Shown here piece by piece: positions 15,358 through 19,528 of a stretch of 19,528 bases of DNA (its first letter is position 1; the number at the start of each line of letters is the position of its first letter). The stretch is from Flavobacteriales bacterium. GTDB taxonomy: Bacteria > Bacteroidota > Bacteroidia > Flavobacteriales > PHOS-HE28. The notes below the pieces were generated by a model. It did no database searches and was not told the DNA's origin. It saw only the letters and a program-made list of their open reading frames with translations. The position numbers and the translations under genes are program-made. The stretch covers positions 1 through 19,528 of the forward strand of contig SSGN01000001.1 in the NCBI GenBank assembly GCA_008016945.1. The letters run 5' to 3'.

Positions 15358-16026
15358 TCACGGCTGCCCGGCGTGGCTCTTCCAGAGGTTCAACTCGCGC
15401 ACGAGGTCCTCAACGCCCAGGGTGATGCCGGTGGTGAGGGGTACATCGCTGCCCGCGGTGAGGCGTGCCACCGCCTGTGCGCCATCGGCCATGGAGCGGA
15501 TCTCGAAGCCTTGTACCTGGTCCCAGGCATAGCGGGCTTCGCGGCTGCCCCAGGGAAGGCTCACTTCGTGGAACAGGCTCGCCTGCCGGTGCACCACCAT
15601 ACCGTCCGGGGCGAAACGGGCGTAGGCCGGTGGAAGCATCAGCGCCGCGTAAAGGGACCAACCGACGAAGAGCAGAAGGGCCGCCCGCATGGTGCCCACG
15701 GCCACGGGCAGCGCCGCCCGCCGCGCCAGCCGAAGGGTCAGGTACACCGTGAAGGCCAGCACCGAGGCCGCGCCCACGCTCACCACCATGGCCAATGCCA
15801 GGCGAGGGCCAACGCCTCCCGGAGCGCCGGCCACCACCATGTATGGGTCGGTGGTCCAATAGCCGTGCTGGAACGCGGCACAGGCCGTGGCCAAGGCATC
15901 GCCCCCCGATCCGGCCAGGGCACGGTGGATCCCGGCGTAGGTCAGGCGCAACACCAGGAGGCTGCCCGCACCAACCAGCACGAAGCGGATCCCATCCACG
16001 GCGTTATCGCCCAACGTCCACTTCAT
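15358..16026 (-). CDS. Unrecognised membrane protein with three predicted helices
   Basis: 222 aa. I do not recognise the family. Hydrophobic segments lie at about residues 12-30, 74-98 and 105-131, leaving a large loop at 31-73 and a soluble C-terminal part at 132-222 (DGMVVHRQASLFHEVSLPWG, then YAWDQVQGFEI) whose pattern loosely recalls PH-like domains of small bacterial membrane proteins, but this is a guess. The start is firm: the ATG at 16026 lies 3 nt after the stop of the M42 peptidase, so the two are almost certainly co-transcribed. The hydrophobic pattern and the tight junction support a real gene. Its role beside a cytosolic aminopeptidase is unknown. Confidence 0.7.
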   Translation of the reverse strand: MKWTLGDNAVDGIRFVLVGAGSLLVLRLTYAGIHRALAGSGGDALATACAAFQHGYWTTDPYMVVAGAPGGVGPRLALAMVVSVGAASVLAFTVYLTLRLARRAALPVAVGTMRAALLLFVGWSLYAALMLPPAYARFAPDGMVVHRQASLFHEVSLPWGSREARYAWDQVQGFEIRSMADGAQAVARLTAGSDVPLTTGITLGVEDLVRELNLWKSHAGQP

Positions 16027-16029
16027 GGG

Positions 16030-17148
16030 CTACTTGAAGTAGCGCATGTCCGTACCGGGTTTCAGGCCCTTCACCGCAGCGAGGATCAACTTGATCACGT
16101 TCTCCACATCGTCCCGGTGAACGGTCTCCACCGTGGTGTGCATGTAGCGCAGGGGCAGGCTGATCAGCGCACTGGGTACGCCGGCCGCACCGTAGGCGAA
16201 GGCGTCGGTGTCGGTTCCCGTGGCACGGCTGGCGGCGATGCGTTGGAAGGGGAGCTTCTCCTTCTGGGCGCATTGCACGATGTGCTTCAGCAAGTTGTTG
16301 TGTACCGCGGGACCGTAGCAGAGCACCGGTCCGCTGCCACAGGCGATATCGCCGTTCTGGATCTTGTTCATCATCGGTGTCTGCGTGTCGTGCGTCACGT
16401 CTGTGATGATGGCCAGGTCCGGCTTGATGCGTTCCACGATCATCTCCGCCCCGCGCAGGCCCACCTCTTCCTGTACGCTGTTGGTGATGTACAGCCCGAA
16501 GGGAAGCTTCGTGCGGCTTTCCTTCAGGAGCCGGGCCACCTCGGCGATCATGAATCCGCCCATGCGGTTGTCCAACGCACGACCGCAGAAATTGCGCTCG
16601 TTCAACACCATGAATTCATCCTCGAAGGTGATCACGCAGCCCACGTGCACCCCCAGCTTCTCCACCTCCTCCTTGCTGCTGCAGCCGCAATCCAGGAAGA
16701 TGTTGTCCAACGAAGGGGTGACCTCGGTCTTCCCGTTCCGCACATGGATCGCGGGCCAGCCGAACACCGCCTTCACGATGCCCTTGTCCGTGTGGATGTT
16801 CACCCGCTTGCTGGGGGCGATGATATGGTCGCTGCCGCCGTTGCGCCGCACGTAGATGAAACCCTCCTTGGTGATGTAGTGCACGAACCAGCTGATCTCG
16901 TCGGCATGCGCCTCGATCACCACCTTGTACTTCGCGTCGGGGTTGATGATGCCCACCGTGGTGCCATAGGGATCCACCAGGTGGTCGTCCACGTACGGCT
17001 TCAGGTAGTCCAACCAGAGCTTCTGGCCCGCGCTCTCGAACCCGGTGGGCGAAGCATTGTTGAGGTAGCGTTCCATGAAGGCCATGGACTCCTTGGTGAG
17101 GATGGACTTGCCGGTGCTCTTCTTCTTCGGACTGTTCTTCTTGGCCAT
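16030..17148 (-). CDS. M42-family metallo-aminopeptidase (glutamyl aminopeptidase-like)
   Basis: 372 aa from the ATG at 17148. An in-frame TTG at 17172 lies inside the promoter-like box and is rejected as start. A Lys/Ser-rich N-terminal tail (MAKKNSPKKKSTGKS) precedes the catalytic domain. The co-catalytic dinuclear metal site is complete: His81 (EAHADEI), Asp193 (ALDNRMGG), Glu228, Asp250 (ITDVTHD) and His337 (RYMHTTVE), with Glu227 of QEEVG as general base. The PDZ-like/dimerisation insert lies between His81 and Asp193. M42 enzymes are cytosolic, often dodecameric (TET-type) aminopeptidases that clear peptides released by proteases. Some are labelled cellulase M in databases, a historical misnomer. 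It heads a two-gene unit with the 222-aa membrane protein. Confidence 0.92.
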   Translation of the reverse strand: MAKKNSPKKKSTGKSILTKESMAFMERYLNNASPTGFESAGQKLWLDYLKPYVDDHLVDPYGTTVGIINPDAKYKVVIEAHADEISWFVHYITKEGFIYVRRNGGSDHIIAPSKRVNIHTDKGIVKAVFGWPAIHVRNGKTEVTPSLDNIFLDCGCSSKEEVEKLGVHVGCVITFEDEFMVLNERNFCGRALDNRMGGFMIAEVARLLKESRTKLPFGLYITNSVQEEVGLRGAEMIVERIKPDLAIITDVTHDTQTPMMNKIQNGDIACGSGPVLCYGPAVHNNLLKHIVQCAQKEKLPFQRIAASRATGTDTDAFAYGAAGVPSALISLPLRYMHTTVETVHRDDVENVIKLILAAVKGLKPGTDMRYFK

Positions 17149-17169
17149 GGGTTTCGCTGGTGATGGGCA

Positions 17170-17177
17170 CAAAGCTA
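17170..17177 (-). promoter_or_regulatory. Promoter -7 box of the M42 peptidase gene (perfect match)
   Basis: The minus strand reads TAGCTTTG, a perfect match to TAnnTTTG, 21 nt upstream of the ATG at 17148. It is the best match in the window and supports the shorter M42 start. No convincing -33 TTTG is visible. The divergent gap 17149-17374 holds no other gene. Confidence 0.5.
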
Positions 17178-17362
17178 TGGTCGCCCTCCATGCGTGTGGG
17201 CGGCCCTGGGTCGAGCTATCAACACCGTTCCGGTGAAGGGCCGCACCGCCCGTAGCGCGTTACGATCCCTGGCCGACCCGGCAGGCCTCGTTCAAGCTTC
17301 GCGGATCGCTGTTACGGACCGACCGGTCCTTGTTCTCGCCAGCACCGTTCGTCAGTCCGTTG

Positions 17363-17370
17363 GACATTTG
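17363..17370 (+). promoter_or_regulatory. Promoter -7-like box 4 nt before the small T9SS gene
   Basis: GACATTTG, then GAGC, then ATG. One mismatch to TAnnTTTG (G for the first T). The 4-nt spacing matches that at 14554, 15012 and 18264. Confidence 0.35.
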
Positions 17371-17374
17371 GAGC

Positions 17375-18238
17375 ATGACCACACCATTACTCCTCCGTTC
17401 CGGGGCATGGGCCCTGGCTTTGTGCATTCCAGCGATCGTCCACGCCCAGATCCCCAACAGTGGGTTCGAGCAATGGGACCCCTCCACCACACCGATGGTG
17501 CCGCTGGGTTGGGCCACCCTGAACGCGGTATCCGCTCCGGGAGAACCGATGAACGAGCGTGTGCCTGGTCATTCCGGGGCCTATGCCATGCGGATGACCA
17601 CCCGCCAGGTGGCTGGTACCGTGATGGCCGCCGCTGCGGTTTCCGGGTCGTTCAACGGCGAAGGTTTCCCATGGTCCACCCGAGCGGCGAGCTTGGTCGG
17701 GAAGCTCAAGTTCCACGCCGGGGAGGAGGGCGATGCGGGCATCATCACCGTGAGTATGATGCGGCGCGATCCGATCACGGGGGTACGCGCCTTCCTGGGC
17801 AGCGGCTACCTCGCCTGGAGCGAGGAGGCCACCGCATGGACCGATTTCACCGTGCCCATCACCTACGTGAACGAGGAGGTCCCCGACTCTGCCGTGATCA
17901 TCATCAGTTCCAGCGATGCCGCGATCATGGGTGTGGGCACCCAGCTCACCCTGGACGACCTACAGTTCCAAGGGGTGGCCACCGGCATCGGTCGCGACGA
18001 GCACCTGCATCCGAACATGCGTGTAAGCCAACGGGTAGGGGCCTTGGTGCTTTCCACGGAGCTTGGTGGTTTCCGTACCATCGATCTGCTGGATGCCACC
18101 GGCCGGTCATTCGTACGTCAACAAGCGGAGGGCACCACGGTGACCATCGATACCTCAGGGATCCCTACCGGAGTCTATGTCCTATCCGTACGCACGGCCG
18201 ATGGATCGGCCTGGTCACAGCGTGTACTCCTGCCGTGA
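17375..18238 (+). CDS. Small secreted protein with T9SS type A sorting domain
   Basis: 287 aa. The ATG at 17375 begins a signal peptide ending IPAIVHAQ (residues 1-24/25). An upstream in-frame ATG/TTG region (from 17330) would place 15 residues ahead of it and overlap the promoter-like box. The mature N-terminus PNSGFEQWDPS...PLGW resembles the start of Bacteroidota carbohydrate-binding/jelly-roll proteins ('NxGFExW...P.GW'). Residues about 30-205 look like one beta-sandwich domain with SGAYAMRMTTR and LTLDDLQFQG, the latter typical of the last strand of such domains. Residues about 211-287 are a T9SS type A C-terminal domain (HPNMRVSQ, TIDLLDATGRSF, GVYVLSVRTADG, end QRVLLP). No catalytic residues are evident. 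Ligand and role are unknown; glycan or surface binding is inference. Confidence 0.8.
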   Translation: MTTPLLLRSGAWALALCIPAIVHAQIPNSGFEQWDPSTTPMVPLGWATLNAVSAPGEPMNERVPGHSGAYAMRMTTRQVAGTVMAAAAVSGSFNGEGFPWSTRAASLVGKLKFHAGEEGDAGIITVSMMRRDPITGVRAFLGSGYLAWSEEATAWTDFTVPITYVNEEVPDSAVIIISSSDAAIMGVGTQLTLDDLQFQGVATGIGRDEHLHPNMRVSQRVGALVLSTELGGFRTIDLLDATGRSFVRQQAEGTTVTIDTSGIPTGVYVLSVRTADGSAWSQRVLLP

Positions 18239-18263
18239 GCGGGCGCCTCACCGGGCCCTCGGG

Positions 18264-18271
18264 TATCTTCG
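18264..18271 (+). promoter_or_regulatory. Promoter -7-like box 4 nt before the mnmD start
   Basis: TATCTTCG, then CCGC, then ATG at 18276. One mismatch to TAnnTTTG. It lies in the 37-nt gap after the T9SS gene, so mnmD may have its own start and not depend only on read-through. Confidence 0.4.
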
Positions 18272-18275
18272 CCGC

Positions 18276-18956
18276 ATGGCCAGCACCGCTCCAGCCCTTA
18301 CTCCCGAGCGCACCGCCGATGGGTCGTTCACCTTGTACAACGCACGGCTGAACGAACGGTACCACAGCACCCACGGCGCCATTCAGGAAAGCACCCATGT
18401 GTTCATCGAAATGGGGTTGATGCATCTGGGTCGACCCCATGTGGATGTGCTCGAAGTGGGCTTGGGGACCGGCCTCAACCTGCTGCTCACCTGGATCCGG
18501 TGCTTGGAGGGCAAGCTCACCGCCAACTACACGGCCCTGGAGCCTTTCCCCTTGTCCGCCGAACAACTCGTGGCACTGGATCATTGCCAGGAGTTGGCTT
18601 GGCCAGGTCTTCACGATCCCTTCGTCGAACGTATGACCGGCATGCACGATGCGCCCTGGGAGCCGTTCGGCGGTCTCCGTTTCCAGAAGCTTCCGATGGC
18701 CGTGCAGCAATTCAACGCCGAGGGCATGGCCGATCTGATCTACTTCGATGCTTTCGCCCCCATGGTGCAGCCGGAGATGTGGACGCTCGAGGTGTTCCAA
18801 CGCATGTTCCGCGCCTTGCGCCCGGGAGGTGTGCTCGTTACCTATTGCGCCAAAGGGGAGGTGCGCCGCACCATGCAGCAGGCGGGCTTTCTGGTGCAAC
18901 GCTTGCCAGGACCACCCGGGAAGAGGGAGATGTTGCGGGCTGCTCGGGCGGCGTAG
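18276..18956 (+). CDS. mnmD: tRNA 5-(aminomethyl)-2-thiouridine(34) methyltransferase MnmD
   Basis: 226 aa. It uses S-adenosylmethionine for the last methyl transfer in making mnm5s2U at the wobble base of tRNAs such as those for Lys, Glu and Gln, after MnmE/MnmG. The N-terminal family signature GSFTLYNARLNERYHSTHGA (16-35) leads to QESTHVFIEMGL. The SAM-binding motif is VLEVGLGTGLNL (58-69), the acidic/proline motif is FDAFAP (157-162), and the C-terminal part shows GGVLVTYCAKGEVRRTM and PGPPGKREML. Only the methyltransferase half is present: the FAD-dependent MnmC1 oxidase found fused in E. coli MnmC is absent, which is known for stand-alone MnmD enzymes. The ATG at 18276 is chosen because the family N-terminus begins just after it; the frame extends upstream into the T9SS gene. 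Confidence 0.9.
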   Translation: MASTAPALTPERTADGSFTLYNARLNERYHSTHGAIQESTHVFIEMGLMHLGRPHVDVLEVGLGTGLNLLLTWIRCLEGKLTANYTALEPFPLSAEQLVALDHCQELAWPGLHDPFVERMTGMHDAPWEPFGGLRFQKLPMAVQQFNAEGMADLIYFDAFAPMVQPEMWTLEVFQRMFRALRPGGVLVTYCAKGEVRRTMQQAGFLVQRLPGPPGKREMLRAARAA

Positions 18957-18989
18957 AACACGGACGGCGCGGACTGCGATAGGGATACC

Positions 18990-18999
18990 GCGGATCCGC
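18990..18999. other. 10-bp palindrome in the mnmD-NUDIX gap
   Basis: GCGGATCCGC is a perfect palindrome in the 126-nt gap 18957-19082. Larger imperfect pairing (CTGC/GCAG with GGAT/ATCC) is possible around it at 18974-19001. It may act as a hairpin after mnmD, but no T-run follows, so it is not a convincing terminator. Confidence 0.2.
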
Positions 19000-19052
19000 A
19001 GGGCGATGGTCCATGCGTTTCCGTTCCATCAGCAGCATCAGCGTTCCATGCA

Positions 19053-19060
19053 TTTCTTTG
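19053..19060 (+). promoter_or_regulatory. Weak promoter -7-like box for the NUDIX gene
   Basis: TTTCTTTG has one mismatch to TAnnTTTG and lies 22 nt before the ATG at 19083. Supported by position only. Confidence 0.25.
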
Positions 19061-19082
19061 ATGGCCCGATCCCCTGATCATC

Positions 19083-19520
19083 ATGGCATTCACCCTCCGC
19101 GTCTACGGCCTGCTTGTGCATGATGGGTGCGTACTCGTTTCCGATGAGCTGATCAAGGGACAACGGATCACCAAGTTCCCGGGCGGTGGATTGGAGTTCG
19201 GTGAGGGCCTCAAGGATTGCTTGGTGCGCGAGATCCGTGAGGAGATCGGTGTGCACGCCCTGGACCTGGAGCACTTCTACACCACCGACTTCTTCCAGCA
19301 GAGCGCGTTCCATGGCACACCCATGCAGGTGGTGAGCGTGTACTACACCTTCCGGGTATCCGATCCTGCGGCCATCCCCGTGGTACAGGTTCCCTTCACG
19401 GGCGTTGCCGGTCCGGGCGACCAGGAGGTGTTCCGCTGGCTGCCCATCGCCGGTGGGCGGGAGGAGGAGCTTTCCCTACCCATCGATCGGGTGGTGTGGG
19501 GGATGTTGCGGGTGGGGTGA
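19083..19520 (+). CDS. NUDIX hydrolase
   Basis: 145 aa, a single NUDIX domain. The NUDIX box Gx5Ex7REUxEExGU is complete from Gly35 to Val57 (Glu41, Arg49-Glu50, Glu53-Glu54, Gly56), so the Mg-binding catalytic helix is intact. The family hydrolyses nucleoside diphosphates linked to another group, such as oxidised nucleotides, ADP-sugars or dinucleotides. The region after the box (HFYTTDFFQQSAFHGTPMQVVSV) gives no substrate-specific motif that I recognise, so the substrate cannot be assigned. The ATG at 19083 is close to the conserved first strand (FTLRVYGLLVHDGCVLVSDE). It follows mnmD after a 126-nt gap and is probably separately transcribed. The stop lies 8 bases before the end of the window. 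Confidence 0.92.
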   Translation: MAFTLRVYGLLVHDGCVLVSDELIKGQRITKFPGGGLEFGEGLKDCLVREIREEIGVHALDLEHFYTTDFFQQSAFHGTPMQVVSVYYTFRVSDPAAIPVVQVPFTGVAGPGDQEVFRWLPIAGGREEELSLPIDRVVWGMLRVG

Positions 19521-19528
19521 TGCTACAC

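Noticed and set aside
15208..17163. Plus-strand open frame of 651 codons beginning with a Lys/Glu-rich stretch
   Set aside because: The charged start is just the purine tract read as codons. The rest is antisense to the membrane protein and the M42 peptidase, both of which have good coding evidence.
17316..17329. Short hairpin GGACC-GACC-GGTCC upstream of the small T9SS gene
   Set aside because: Only 5 bp, no T-run and no conserved riboswitch or operator features; expected by chance in GC-rich DNA.
19010..19060. Near-direct repeat CCATGCGTTTC / CCATGCATTTC before the NUDIX gene
   Set aside because: Only two short copies with a mismatch. The spacing and context give no clear function beyond the weak promoter-like box noted there.
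1..19528. Possible defence island, CRISPR array, prophage or mobile element
   Set aside because: No direct-repeat array, transposase, integrase, phage structural gene, toxin-antitoxin pair or restriction gene is visible on either strand.

Overview
The window is high-GC, gene-dense DNA from a member of the Bacteroidota, most likely a high-GC Flavobacteriales-type lineage. The evidence is a TonB with the Bacteroidota-type YGAYxLR motif, three predicted type IX secretion (T9SS) substrates (two with gliding-motility-associated type B C-terminal domains, one with a type A sorting domain), promoter-like boxes resembling the Bacteroidota -7 consensus TAnnTTTG, and no obvious Shine-Dalgarno sequences. 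I see no rRNA, tRNA, CRISPR array, insertion sequence or prophage gene.

Layout. A truncated tonB-like gene (minus strand) runs off the left edge. It diverges from a very large secreted adhesin-like protein (541-6615, about 2,024 aa) made of Ig/PKD-like modules, six GTWSG modules, nine PKD modules and a T9SS type B tail. A GlcD-like FAD-linked oxidase follows (6665-8068) and converges on a secreted CotH-kinase/lamin-tail protein (8094-10838, minus) that also ends in a type B tail. Next on the minus strand come an S9-family lipoprotein peptidase (11077-13050) with a clear intrinsic terminator, a GT39-like membrane glycosyltransferase (13146-14549) and a GNAT acetyltransferase (14573-15007). A 350-base gap (15008-15357) holds a striking 93-nt purine tract beside a candidate terminator. 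It is followed by an unrecognised 3-TM membrane protein and an M42 aminopeptidase, which form a tight minus-strand pair. Reading right from 17375 are a small secreted T9SS type A protein, a stand-alone MnmD tRNA methyltransferase and a NUDIX hydrolase that ends 8 bases before the window edge.

How it fits together. Much of the coding capacity is envelope or secreted protein: the PKD giant, the CotH protein, the small type A protein, the lipoprotein peptidase and TonB. The rest are housekeeping enzymes (GlcD, M42, MnmD, NUDIX, GNAT, GT39). No single pathway links them, and I found no convincing new multi-gene system.

The most interesting non-coding signal is a recurring TAnnTTYG-like box that sits exactly 4 nt before the ATG of four genes. 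This suggests leaderless or near-leaderless transcription. The same box appears farther upstream of others and helps choose starts for the giant gene, the CotH gene and the M42 gene.
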